A stretch of 64,000 nt of DNA from AWTP1-13 sp963775835 (GTDB lineage: Bacteria > Pseudomonadota > Alphaproteobacteria > Rhizobiales > Hyphomicrobiaceae). Location of the stretch: positions 124,001 to 188,000 of the forward strand of contig CAVZKV010000016.1 of the NCBI GenBank assembly GCA_963775835.1. The letters are read 5' to 3'. Positions 35,605-46,415 of this stretch are shown here, piece by piece. The stretch's first letter is position 1. Each line of letters opens with the position of its first letter. Under the pieces are notes generated by a model, which was not told the DNA's origin, made no database searches, and was given only the letters and a program-made list of their open reading frames with translations. The position numbers and the translations under genes are program-made.

Positions 35605-36737
35605 CACGCGAGCCGGTAGACCGCCTTGCCGTTGCTGGTCAGGATTTGGAGCAAGCGCTCGCGCGGCAGGCCGGCGGGGAAGGCACGGAACGGATCGTCG
35701 AAGTCCCAGTGCGGGTAGTCGCTGGCAAACAGCAGGCGGTCCCAGCCGATCCACTCCATGATGTCGAACAGTTGCCGGGGGTCCTTTGGTTCCTCCATCG
35801 GCTGGGTGGTGAGCCAGATGTGCTCGCGGATATATTCCGACGGTCGTCGCTTGAGGTGCGGCACCTCGCTGCGCATGCGCTCAAACAGCTTATCGAGGCG
35901 CCAGGTCAGGGCGGGCAGCCAGCCAAATCCGCCCTCAATGATCACTACCTTGAGCTTCGGGAAGCGTTCGAACACGCCCTCCATCACCAGGCTGGTGACG
36001 ACCGTTTGGCAGGAGGTGGAATGTCCCGAGCTTTCCTCGATGTAGTAGGACGGCCAGCCGGCGCCGGTGTAGGGGTGGCCGCTCGCTCCGAACACGTGCA
36101 TGCCGACGGGCAAGCCATGCCGCTCGGCGGCCGCGTAGATCGGCCAGTAGCGCTTGCGCCCGGCGGGTTCCTGGCTGCGCGTCAGCATGAACACCTGGGC
36201 GTAGGCCGGATCATCGGCACGCTTGTCGATTTCGCGCGCCGCTGCCTCCGCGTCGTCATAGGGCACGACGATCGCCGACTTCAGGCGCGGCTCCGGCTTG
36301 GAAAAGCTCTCGCGCTGCCAATCATTGGCGGCCGAGGCGATGGCGCCGGCAAAATCCAAATTGAACTCGCTCTGACCCGTCAGTCCGAGGGGGCCCAGGA
36401 TGCCGCACTCGATGCCGTAGGCATCGAGGAACTGCTCGCGCATCAGCCGCAGGCTGCTACCCGGGGCGCCGCCCTCTTCCGGCCAGGCATCGCGCCGGCT
36501 GGCTCGGGGTTGCGATTTTGGATAGGGCTCGTAACTCATGCCGCTGCGCCGCCGACCGCCCCAGGTCTGGAAATGCTCCCACCAGCGTTGCGACAGATAG
36601 GGCTTCAAGTCGGCGGGCGAGCGCAGGGCCGGATGCACGTCGCCATCGATGATCTTGAGGCGGGCCTTTGCCGGCGATCGCGGATCGGCCTCGCTCTCGG
36701 TGGACAAGTCGGGGCTTAGAGGGGCGTCGAGGTTCAT
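35604..36737 (-). CDS. Amidohydrolase-family protein, ACMSD/decarboxylase-like (first)
   Basis: The 377-residue product is a TIM-barrel metal enzyme of the amidohydrolase-2 group, which includes ACMSD and dihydroxybenzoate decarboxylases. It shows an Asp-x-His start motif (IIDGDVHPAL), GLPVGMHVFGASGH, VVIIEGGFGWLPALTWRLDK and the metal Asp in LLFASDYPHWDFDD. The usual first His-x-His is Asp-x-His, as in many relatives. The ATG has GGGAGG upstream and overlaps the preceding gene by 4 bp. Predicted to decarboxylate or hydrolyse an aromatic acid. Confidence 0.92.
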   Translation of the reverse strand: MNLDAPLSPDLSTESEADPRSPAKARLKIIDGDVHPALRSPADLKPYLSQRWWEHFQTWGGRRRSGMSYEPYPKSQPRASRRDAWPEEGGAPGSSLRLMREQFLDAYGIECGILGPLGLTGQSEFNLDFAGAIASAANDWQRESFSKPEPRLKSAIVVPYDDAEAAAREIDKRADDPAYAQVFMLTRSQEPAGRKRYWPIYAAAERHGLPVGMHVFGASGHPYTGAGWPSYYIEESSGHSTSCQTVVTSLVMEGVFERFPKLKVVIIEGGFGWLPALTWRLDKLFERMRSEVPHLKRRPSEYIREHIWLTTQPMEEPKDPRQLFDIMEWIGWDRLLFASDYPHWDFDDPFRAFPAGLPRERLLQILTSNGKAVYRLA

Positions 36738-37795
36738 GGGGACCTCCCGAGACGGGGATAGGTGGCCAAGGCGTTGTCGATCAGGATCTTGCGTTTGAGC
36801 TCCGCGGCAAGGCCGGCGGGGAGCATCGCGTCTCCGTCAAACTGCCAGTGCGGGAAATCGGTGGCAAACAGCAGCATGTCGTCGGACTGGAGCTGATCCA
36901 AGATTCTGCCAATGTGCGCCGCGTCGGGCGGCGCGTCAAAGGGTTGCAGGGTGAGCCGCACATGATCGCGCGCGAACTCCTCGGGCGAGCGGTCGAGCCA
37001 GGGCACCTCTTGGCGCACGCCCCGCCAGGACTTCGCCAACCGCCACAGGTAGGGGGGTAACCAGGAAATGCCCGATTCGATCAGCACAACCTTGAGCTTG
37101 GGGTATTTCACGAACACCCCCTCGCAGATCAAGCTGCCGAGCTGGGTGTGAAAGCCCGCGGCCTGGGCGGCATAGTCTTCGATAAAGTAGCTGGGCCAAC
37201 CCGAGCCGGTGATCGCCTGGTGGTAGCTGCTGCCGGCATGGACGCCGAGCGTAAACCCGTGCCTTTCGGCGGCGGCATAGATCGGCCAGTAGCCGGACTT
37301 CCCCAGCGGGGTCTCGCCCATCGCCAGCACCAGGACCTGCACGAAGCGGCGGTCGGCGGCCAAGCGTTCGATCTCCTCCACCGAGCGGGCGGGCGACTGG
37401 ATGGGAAGCACGAGGGAGGCCCTGAGGCGTGGATCCTTGTCGAGCCACTCGCGCGCGATCCAATCGTTGGTCGCCCTGGCGAAGGCGGCGCCGAGGTTCT
37501 CATCGCGGAAGGTCTGGACCGGAAACAGGCAATTTAGGATCGCATGCCCGAAACCGAACCGGTCGAGCGTGGCGGCGGCCAACCCGGCCGGATTGGCGTC
37601 GGCGCGCACCTGGCGCCAGTCGGGCCGTACCGTGAAGGGGGCATTGGCCGGGTAGGCCATCGAATCCCAGACGTCGATGCCGCGCACTTCCACCGTGTCG
37701 CGCCAGAAATCGTCCATGTGCGCGCTCAGCACCTTCGGGGTCGGAAGGCGGGGATGGACGTCGCAGTCGATGGCGGCCTGAAAGTCCCTCGTCAC
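36734..37795 (-). CDS. Amidohydrolase-family protein, ACMSD/decarboxylase-like (second)
   Basis: The 353-residue product is a paralogue of its downstream neighbour: IDCDVHPRLPTPKVL, then GYWPIYAAAERHGFTLGVHA, VVLIESGISWLPPYLWRLAK and LLFATDFPHWQFDGD. A GTG start at 37795 follows AAGGGAG. Two such enzymes in tandem, plus Rieske ferredoxin, suggest consecutive steps or a hetero-oligomer. It is the first gene of this three-gene operon. Confidence 0.92.
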   Translation of the reverse strand: MTRDFQAAIDCDVHPRLPTPKVLSAHMDDFWRDTVEVRGIDVWDSMAYPANAPFTVRPDWRQVRADANPAGLAAATLDRFGFGHAILNCLFPVQTFRDENLGAAFARATNDWIAREWLDKDPRLRASLVLPIQSPARSVEEIERLAADRRFVQVLVLAMGETPLGKSGYWPIYAAAERHGFTLGVHAGSSYHQAITGSGWPSYFIEDYAAQAAGFHTQLGSLICEGVFVKYPKLKVVLIESGISWLPPYLWRLAKSWRGVRQEVPWLDRSPEEFARDHVRLTLQPFDAPPDAAHIGRILDQLQSDDMLLFATDFPHWQFDGDAMLPAGLAAELKRKILIDNALATYPRLGRSP

Positions 37796-38239
37796 GCGCG
37801 CTCCCTTGATCCTCTTGTCTTTCCGTTATCTTTCTGTCTCGTCGTCGCCGTGCCCTTAGCATAGCCGAAAGCCGCGGGCCGGCCCAGGACGCGGGGGGCG
37901 GGCGGCCTCGGCGAATGTTCGCTGGCCGAGCGCTGGTCAACGCTGGCCCGCTCCGGCGCTCGGGGCCCGCTCCTGTCCTCGCTCCCGGCCCCGCTCCGGG
38001 CCCCACTCCCGGCCCACTCCGGGCCGATCCTGCCCAATCCTGGCGCCCGTTCGCTCCCCGTGATCGCTTGCGCCCTTGCCTTTACAGGCGCGCGCGCGGT
38101 CTGGCACAACGGCAAAAACAAAAAAAAGCCAAGCGCCGCCCGCGACGGAGCCCTGCGCCGTGCGCCGACCTCGGCGGGGCGCTCCTTGCCGGCCGGCGGC
38201 CACGGCCAGGTGCAAGGGCGAGGCGCAAGGGAGAGGCCG
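37796..38239. other. Divergent intergenic region with degenerate repeats
   Basis: This gap between the divergent amidohydrolase and LLM genes should hold both promoters, but none could be fixed. From about 37940 to 38045 it holds an imperfect GC-rich repeat zone (CGCTCCCGGCCCCGCTCCGG-type blocks). A run of A at 38116-38127 follows. Frames here are low-complexity shadows. Confidence 0.5.
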
Positions 38240-39340
38240 ATGCGATTGGAGACGTTGCTGCCGCTGGGAAAGGTGGACCCGGGCCTGCGCGCGCCGGCAA
38301 CCGGGCTCGATCTGGCGGCGGTGGGGGCCGATGCGCGGCTGCTCGAGGAGGTTGGCTACGACGGGGTTGCCGTCGAGGAGACCAAACAGGATCCCTACAT
38401 TGTCATGGCGCTGGCGGCCGCGGCAACGACGCGCCTCAGGGTCAGCACGGCGATCGCCATGGCCTTTCCGCGCAGCCCCACCATTACCGCCATGAGCGCT
38501 TGGACCTTGCAGAAGCTGGCCAAGGGGCGCTTCACCTTGGGCCTGGGTCCACAGGTGCGCGCACATATCGAGCGGCGCTACGGTCTCGCCTGGTCGGCGC
38601 CCGGTCCCTGGATGCGCGAGTACGTCGCCGCCGTGCGGGCGGTGTGGCGTACTTGGCAGGACAATCGCCCGCTCGACGTCAAGGGTCCGCACTACGCCCT
38701 CAACCTGATGCCGCCCCTGTTCAACCCCGGGCCGATCGCGCATCCCGACATTCCGATCCACCTCGCCGCCGTCAATGTGCAGATGTGCCAGGTCGCGGGT
38801 GAGGTTGCCGACGGCGTGCGCCCGCATCCGATCTGTTCGGCCGACTACATCGCCAACGTGATGATCCCGGAGGTGCGCAAGGGTGCCGCGCGCGCCGGCC
38901 GCTCGCTTGCGCAATTCAACATCTGCCACAAGCCGCTGGTCGCCACGGCGCCAACCGCCGAGGAGCTCGCTTTGCGCGTCGGCGACGTGCGCGCGCGGCT
39001 GGCGTTCTACATTTCGACCCCCTCCTATCGCCCGGCGGTCGAATACCACGGCCTCGGCGATCTGGCCCGCAAGCTGAGCCTGCTCGCCCGCGCGCAGGAG
39101 TGGGAGCAGATGCCGCAGTACGTCAGCGATGAGGTGCTCGAGCTGTTTGCCGTGGTCGGCAGGCACGAGGAGATCGCCGACCGGCTGCTTCAGCGCTTCG
39201 GTGACGTCGTCACTCACTGTGAATTTTCCATCGCCGTGAAGGGGCCGGGCGACAAGGAGCGGCTGGCCCAGATCGCGGCCGTGGCCCATGCCCAGTCCAG
39301 CGACGCCGTGCGGCAGCGGCTGACGGGGCAGCCAACCTGA
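38240..39340 (+). CDS. LLM-class flavin-dependent oxidoreductase
   Basis: The 366-residue product is a bacterial-luciferase-like TIM barrel: DARLLEEVGYDGVAVEETKQ near the start, then LRVSTAIAMAFPRSPTITAM, AKGRFTLGLGPQVRAHIERR and VADGVRPHPICSADYI. Members use FMNH2 or F420H2; FMN is more likely in this group, although a subfamily labelled F420-dependent looks similar. The ATG at 38240 has AAGGGAGAGG in front. It is alone on the plus strand in the catabolic region and may use the flavin reductase encoded at 27089. Confidence 0.9.
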   Translation: MRLETLLPLGKVDPGLRAPATGLDLAAVGADARLLEEVGYDGVAVEETKQDPYIVMALAAAATTRLRVSTAIAMAFPRSPTITAMSAWTLQKLAKGRFTLGLGPQVRAHIERRYGLAWSAPGPWMREYVAAVRAVWRTWQDNRPLDVKGPHYALNLMPPLFNPGPIAHPDIPIHLAAVNVQMCQVAGEVADGVRPHPICSADYIANVMIPEVRKGAARAGRSLAQFNICHKPLVATAPTAEELALRVGDVRARLAFYISTPSYRPAVEYHGLGDLARKLSLLARAQEWEQMPQYVSDEVLELFAVVGRHEEIADRLLQRFGDVVTHCEFSIAVKGPGDKERLAQIAAVAHAQSSDAVRQRLTGQPT

Positions 39341-39363
39341 AAAGGCGCGCTTGTCTTGGCGCC

Positions 39364-41754
39364 TCAACGCGCTTTGGCCTTGCCCAAGGCGGCGAGGATG
39401 CGCTCGGGCGTGAAGGGTTGGGCGAACACCTTGGCGCCGAAGGGTTTGAGGGCATCGTTGATGGCGTTCATCACCGCCGCCGGCGCGCCGGCGGTGCCCG
39501 CTTCGCCCGCGCCCTTGGCGCCCAATAGCGATTCCTTGGTTGGGGTCTCGACGTGGCCGACCTCGATGTCGGGCATTTCGGCGGCCATCGGCACCAAATA
39601 GTCCGCCATCGAAGCGTTGAGGAGCTGCCCGCTCGGCGAATAGAGGCAGTGCTCGTAAAGCGCCCCGCCGAGGCCTTGCACGATGCCCCCGCGCACCTGC
39701 TCGTCCACCAGCAGTGGATTGATGATGCGCCCGCAGTCTTCGACGCACCAATGCTTGATCAGCCTGATCATGCCGGTGTCGGGGTCGACCTCGAGCCAGC
39801 TCGCCTGCACTCCGTTGGTGAAGGCAAACGGATACTGCTTGGTGATGAAGTGCCGTGTCTGCATCAGCTCGCGCGGCAGATCGGGCGGCAGGGTATCGCC
39901 GCGGAAGTAGACGATGCGCGCCAACTCGGCGAGAGGCATGCGCGCCGCGCGGCTGACCTTGTCGACGATTTGGCCGTCGCTCAAGTCCAAGGCATCGGGC
40001 TGGGCCTGCAACATGGCCGCGGCCACGGTCAGCACCGCCTGCTTGACGGCGAGGCCCGCCTGCAAGGCGGCCTCGCCGCCGATCCCGGCCCCGCGACAGG
40101 CCCAGGTGCCGCCGCCGTAGGGCGTCGTCAGCGTGTCACCGGTCAGCACCCGCACCAGCTCGATCGGCACGCCCACGGCCTCCGCCACGATCTGGCGAAT
40201 GATGGCTTCCGTGCCTTGGCCCTGCTCGGTGACGCCCGTGGCCGCTAGCACCGAGCCGTCGGGATCGATGCGCACGGTGCAGCCATCCTGCGCCGAGATG
40301 CGCGCGCCGCCGACGCCGTACATGAAGGGGCTGGGATTGGTGAGCTCGATAAAGCTGGCAAAGCCAATGCCGCGATGGATACCTTGGGCGCGCAAGCGCG
40401 ACTGCTCGGCGCGCAAGCCGGGATAGTCCATCATGCGAACGAGGGTGTCGAGCGACTGTTCATGGCTCAGCCCTTCGAACTTCATGCCGGCCGGCGAGCT
40501 GCGCGGATAGGTGCCGTCCTTCATCAGGTTGCGGCGGCGGAACTCGACGGGGTCGAGGCCAAGGGCGCCGGCGGCCAGATCGACCAGGCCTTCCGTTACG
40601 GCGGTGGCAATCGGATGCCCGACGGCGCGATACTGGCAGGTGGGCGTCTTGTTCTGGAACACCACCGTGGTCTTGGCGCGGAAGTTGGCGAAGTCATAGG
40701 GGCCGCCGACCAGGTTGACGACTTGGTTGCCCTCCACGGCACTGGTGCGCGGATACACCGAATAGGGGCCGATGCCGGTTAAATCGTCGATATCGATGGC
40801 GGTGATGTGCCCCTTGGCGTCGACCGCCATGCGCGCCTTGATGCGATGATCGCGGGCGTGGATGTCGCTGACAAAGCTCTCCAGCCGATCGGCGATGAAC
40901 TTGATGGGCCGGCCCATGATCTTGGCGATCACGGCGACGGCCACCTCGTCGGGATAGACGTGCACCTTGATGCCGTAGCTGCCGCCGACATCGGTGCAGA
41001 TCACCCGCACGTCGCCCTCGGCCAGGCGCAGGTGCTTGGCGAAGACGCCCTGCATCATGTGTGGGGCCTGCGTGGAGTGATAGACCGTCAGCTTGCCCGA
41101 GGCGCGATTGTAGTCGGCCAGGATCGAGCGCGGCTCCAGCGTCGCCCCGGTGTGGCGGCCGCTGTAAAAGGTGGCCTCCACCACCCGGTGCGCGGCGGCA
41201 AAGGCCTCCTCGACCTTGCCCGTCTCATTCAGGCGCTGGAAGCACAGGTTGTCGCCGAGCGCCGGGTGAATGACGACGCTTGCCGGGTCGAGCGCGGTCT
41301 CCATGTCCACGGCGGCCGCTAGCGGCTCATAGGCGACGGCGACTTTGGCCGCGGCGTCCTCGGCAACGGCGCGGCTGTCGGCCACCACGGCGGCGACAGC
41401 CTCGCCCACCCAGGTTGCCCGTTCGAGCGGCAAGGGCAGCTGCGGTGCCGACTTCATGCCCTTGAGATGGGCTAGCACCGCCACCCATGGCTCGCAGTGC
41501 CGGGCGAGTTCGTTGCCTAACAACAGGCGGCGCACGCCCGGCAGGCTCAAGGCGGCGCTGGCCTCGACGCTCACAATCTTGGCATGCGCATGCGGGCTCC
41601 TGACAAAGGCGACGTGCAGCAGGCGTGGCAGGATCACGTCGTCGACGTATTGGCCGCGGCCTTCGACCAATTTGGCCGCATTCGGCCGCGGCACCGATTT
41701 GCCGATATAGGAATTGGGACGGTCCACCGAGCCGGGGTCGATGATCTCGTTCAT
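39364..41754 (-). CDS. Molybdenum hydroxylase large subunit (CoxL/xanthine dehydrogenase family)
   Basis: The 796-residue product is the molybdopterin subunit of a three-part hydroxylase. Features include VEGRGQYVDDVILPRLLHVA, PFTC-like DVGGSYGIKVHVYPDEVAVA, QYRAVGHPIATAVTEGLVDL and the catalytic Glu in GAKGAGEAGTAGAPA. The active-site loop reads TCQYRAVGHP, not the AYXCSFR of true CO dehydrogenase, so another substrate is expected (aldehyde, aromatic or nicotinate type). The ATG at 41754 starts 9 bp after the iron-sulfur gene. Confidence 0.94.
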   Translation of the reverse strand: MNEIIDPGSVDRPNSYIGKSVPRPNAAKLVEGRGQYVDDVILPRLLHVAFVRSPHAHAKIVSVEASAALSLPGVRRLLLGNELARHCEPWVAVLAHLKGMKSAPQLPLPLERATWVGEAVAAVVADSRAVAEDAAAKVAVAYEPLAAAVDMETALDPASVVIHPALGDNLCFQRLNETGKVEEAFAAAHRVVEATFYSGRHTGATLEPRSILADYNRASGKLTVYHSTQAPHMMQGVFAKHLRLAEGDVRVICTDVGGSYGIKVHVYPDEVAVAVIAKIMGRPIKFIADRLESFVSDIHARDHRIKARMAVDAKGHITAIDIDDLTGIGPYSVYPRTSAVEGNQVVNLVGGPYDFANFRAKTTVVFQNKTPTCQYRAVGHPIATAVTEGLVDLAAGALGLDPVEFRRRNLMKDGTYPRSSPAGMKFEGLSHEQSLDTLVRMMDYPGLRAEQSRLRAQGIHRGIGFASFIELTNPSPFMYGVGGARISAQDGCTVRIDPDGSVLAATGVTEQGQGTEAIIRQIVAEAVGVPIELVRVLTGDTLTTPYGGGTWACRGAGIGGEAALQAGLAVKQAVLTVAAAMLQAQPDALDLSDGQIVDKVSRAARMPLAELARIVYFRGDTLPPDLPRELMQTRHFITKQYPFAFTNGVQASWLEVDPDTGMIRLIKHWCVEDCGRIINPLLVDEQVRGGIVQGLGGALYEHCLYSPSGQLLNASMADYLVPMAAEMPDIEVGHVETPTKESLLGAKGAGEAGTAGAPAAVMNAINDALKPFGAKVFAQPFTPERILAALGKAKAR

Positions 41755-41763
41755 GATTTGCGC

Positions 41764-42255
41764 TCAATCCTGTCTGGGGCTGCGCGCCCGCGCCGCCGCG
41801 GTGGCTTCCACCGCATCGACGATGGCGTGGTAGCCGGTGCAGCGGCAGTAGTTGCCGGCCAGGTATTCGCGGATTTCGGCGCGCGTTGGCCGTGGATTGC
41901 TCTCGAGCAGCGCGGCGGCCGCCAGCAGCATGCCGGGCGTACAGTAGCCGCACTGGCAGGCATTGCGGGCGATGAAGGCGTCCTGCAGGTCGCGGATTTC
42001 CTGGGAGTCGGAGACGCCCTCGATGGTCTCGACGCTGGCGCCATCGAGGCAAGCCGCCAGCACCAAGCAGCCGCGCACGATGCGGCCGTCGACGCGCACC
42101 GTGCAAGCCCCACAGACGCCGTGCTCGCAGCCGGTGTGCGAGCCCGTCAAGCCGAGCTCGAGGCGGAGAAAATCGATGAGGTGCTGGCGCGCCTCGACGC
42201 GCCGCGAGACGGCCTCGCCGTTGACCTGCAACGATACCTGAACGTCCCTGCTCAT
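41764..42255 (-). CDS. [2Fe-2S] small subunit of the three-part molybdenum hydroxylase
   Basis: The 163-residue product has both clusters: Cys43, 48, 51 and 63 (GCEHGVCGACTVRVDGRIVR and next Cys) and Cys102, 105, 137 and 139 (QCGYCTPGM and NYCRCTGY). It carries electrons between the molybdenum and FAD subunits. The ATG at 42255 overlaps the stop of the FAD gene by 4 bp (ATGA). Confidence 0.96.
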   Translation of the reverse strand: MSRDVQVSLQVNGEAVSRRVEARQHLIDFLRLELGLTGSHTGCEHGVCGACTVRVDGRIVRGCLVLAACLDGASVETIEGVSDSQEIRDLQDAFIARNACQCGYCTPGMLLAAAALLESNPRPTRAEIREYLAGNYCRCTGYHAIVDAVEATAAARARSPRQD

Positions 42256-43127
42256 TGGGCCCGTGCCTCCGCGTCGGCGACCAGACGCGCAATGGCGCGC
42301 GCCAGCAGCACCTGGGCTAGGTGACGTTTCATGTCGGCTCCCCCGTTGAGGTCCGCCGGCGGATCGAGCTCCTGGGCGAGCGCGGCCTGAGCGCCGGCGA
42401 TGCTGGCCGCGTCGGCGGGCCTGCCGGCCAAGGCGGCCATGGCGCCGCCGGCCGTCACCGGCACCTCCCCGACCCCGAACAGGACGATGCGGGGATCAAT
42501 AAGATAGGTGCCGTCGACGGCGCCGTGGGCCACGATGCCGGCCATGGCGTAGTCCCCGGCGCGGCGCGCCAGCTCCAGGATCGTGCTCCGCTCGCCGGAT
42601 ATGCGGAGGGGAAATTCGACGGCCGCGATGAGTTCGTTGGCCTCCAGCGCCGTGGCATAAAGGCCTAGAAAGAAGGCCTCGGCGGCGATGCGCCGCTCGC
42701 CGGTCGCGCTCCGCGCAACGATAGTTGCGCCAAGGGCAACGCAGCAGGCCGGCAGCTCCGCCGCCGGGTCGGCGTAGGCAAGGGATCCCCCGAGCGTGCC
42801 GCGGTTGCGGATGGCGGGGTGCGCGATCAGCGGCACGGCCTCCGCAAGCAGAGGGGCGTGTTGGCGCACCAAGGCGTTGGCGCCGAGCTCGGCGTGTGTG
42901 GTGAGGGCACCGACGCGCAGCGCCCCGTCTTTAAGGGTGATGCCGGTGAGGTCCGCCACGCGCGAAATATCAATGAGCACGCTGGGCTCCGACAAACGGA
43001 AGGCCAGTGCGGCGATGAGGCTCTGGCCGCCCGCCAGCAGCCGCGCCTCGGGCCCCGCTTCCCGCCACAACTGGAACACCTCCGCGAGCGTGTTCGCCCG
43101 CACATAGTCGAACGGCGCCGCCTTCAT
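42252..43127 (-). CDS. FAD-binding medium subunit of the three-part molybdenum hydroxylase
   Basis: The 291-residue product starts MKAAPFDYVRANTLAEVFQL and has both FAD motifs, ARLLAGGQSLIAALAFRL and NRGTLGGSLAYADPAAELPA, as in CoxM/CutM. It passes electrons on to a terminal acceptor. It is the first gene of the medium-small-large operon. The last 30 residues include LLARAIARLVADAEARA, a normal C-terminal helix. Confidence 0.95.
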   Translation of the reverse strand: MKAAPFDYVRANTLAEVFQLWREAGPEARLLAGGQSLIAALAFRLSEPSVLIDISRVADLTGITLKDGALRVGALTTHAELGANALVRQHAPLLAEAVPLIAHPAIRNRGTLGGSLAYADPAAELPACCVALGATIVARSATGERRIAAEAFFLGLYATALEANELIAAVEFPLRISGERSTILELARRAGDYAMAGIVAHGAVDGTYLIDPRIVLFGVGEVPVTAGGAMAALAGRPADAASIAGAQAALAQELDPPADLNGGADMKRHLAQVLLARAIARLVADAEARAQ

Positions 43128-43600
43128 CGCTCAAGTCCGCTCCCTGCGCATCGCTCCCAGGCCGGCGCACACGCCTTGAAGTGTGGTGCCCCTGACCTCC
43201 CGCAAGTATGCGGCGTCAGGCCTGGGCGCGACAAGCCCGCGTTGGCCCGCGTTGGCAAGAGGTTTCGGCGCGGCGCGCAAGGGGCAGGCGCCCTGCCGTG
43301 CCGGGAAGGCACCGCCAAATCCTCACAGCATCGATCAAGGGCCGGTGCAGCGCCGCGCCAACTCTTGCCAGAAGATCCTCGGCGCTTGTCGCCCTCCAAC
43401 TCCGCCCGGATGCAAGGTCGATCCACACGGCACCTGCTCTCAGAAACGCAAGCGCCAGCGTGCTTTACTTCGCTGTCGCGTCGTCGTGAGCAAATTGTGA
43501 TCTGGCGCGGGAAAACCGGCCGCCGTCACCCAGCGTAACTCCAGGAGCTCCCAACGGAGCGCCGTAACGGAGAACAACCCAAGACAATTGGAGATGCTTG
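43128..43600. other. Intergenic stretch, no gene seen
   Basis: This 470-bp gap lies between two genes that diverge (FAD subunit on the minus strand, His/Tyr-rich protein on the plus strand). Several open frames cross it, all Arg/Ala/Pro-rich and without ribosome-binding sites. It should hold two promoters, but none was assignable. Confidence 0.5.
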
Positions 43601-43924
43601 ATGCTTGTAAAGTCGCTTCTTTCAGCAGCGTTTGGTGCCTTCTCGCTCGGCCTCGTGATCACGGCGGCCGAGGCCAGCCCTTCCGGCCTGGCCGGCACCA
43701 TTGATCAAAGCGCTGGGCGCAGTGGGCTGGTCGAGAAGGTGACCTGGTACGGCGACGGCTACTACGGCCACCACCATCGTCCCTACTACGGCTATCGCGG
43801 GTACCCCAACCATCATTACGGCTACGGCCACTACGGCTATCGCCACTACGGCTATCACGGCTATCGCTGGAACGGCCACCGGCAGCACGGATGGTATCCG
43901 CGCTACGGCTACCGCCACTGGTAA
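43601..43924 (+). CDS. Secreted Gly/Tyr/His-rich protein
   Basis: The 107-residue product has a signal peptide (MLVKSLLSAAFGAFSLGLVI, cleavage near AEA) and a mature part that, after residue 50, is made of YG, HYGY, GYR and HH repeats. It resembles exported Gly/Tyr-rich proteins found in many alphaproteobacteria. The His residues (about 15) may bind metals, and the Tyr/Gly content suggests an unstructured or coat-like protein. Its function is unknown. The ATG at 43601 has GGAG close upstream. Confidence 0.75.
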   Translation: MLVKSLLSAAFGAFSLGLVITAAEASPSGLAGTIDQSAGRSGLVEKVTWYGDGYYGHHHRPYYGYRGYPNHHYGYGHYGYRHYGYHGYRWNGHRQHGWYPRYGYRHW

Positions 43925-44109
43925 CGGAGCGCGCGGTCGCCCGGGTCCACTCGGGCGGCCGCTCGAAGCGTGGGGCTGTCGCACTTTTCCCGTTGCCTGA
44001 CGGCAGAAAAGAGCTTCGGTCCAGCAACAAAACGCCATGCAGTCGGCCGACCGTCGCGTGGTGCACAGCCAGCGCCGTGGGCCTCGCCTCCTGCCGCCGA
44101 CCTCGATGC

Positions 44110-46014
<1,905 letters not shown>

Positions 46015-46159
46015 GGCGATCTCCTCTCAACGGCGCCGGCGCTGGCACGTCCCTGCTCCCCTCCCGGAAGGGACCAGGCGCGTTGCCGTGAGCGCGGCAC
46101 ATCACGGCACCAGCTTTAGGCGGGTCATGATCGGCGAGGGGAGATCGGTGAGGGAAAAC

Positions 46160-46300
46160 TCGTCCGTCCCTTCGCCGGCATGACCCGGATCAGGTTCTAA
46201 GGGTGGCGGTGCGGGGTGGTCTTGAGTTGCGAGTTGCCTCCTCAACCCCAAGGCCGTCAGCACCGTCTCAGCCGGCTCCCGCCGGCCCCCCTGGAACGGG
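46160..46300 (-). promoter_or_regulatory. TPP riboswitch (THI element) upstream of thiC
   Basis: Read on the minus strand, the leader contains the conserved pieces of the thiamine-pyrophosphate aptamer: GGGGGGCC, then GGCTGAGA, a long P3 arm (CGGTGC pairing with GCACCG and an inner GGGGT/ACCCC-type stem), then ACCCTTAGAACCTGATCCGG followed by GTCATGCCGGCGAAGGGA. The P3 arm is longer than average. It sits about 150 bp before the thiC start and should stop thiC expression when thiamine pyrophosphate is plentiful. Confidence 0.96.
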
Positions 46301-46415
46301 GCTAATGTGCGCCGTCTTGCCGCTTCGTGCAAGGCGGTCAGCCCGCAAGCGCACCAAAACTCGATCGCTGGGCCGCGTGCTCGGGAACCCGCGTGTAGCT
46401 GCCGGGTGAGGCTCG

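Noticed and set aside
37937..39751. A 604-codon minus frame across the LLM gene
   Set aside because: It reads through the repeat zone and opposite the LLM and Mo-hydroxylase genes, and is Arg/Gly-rich low complexity.
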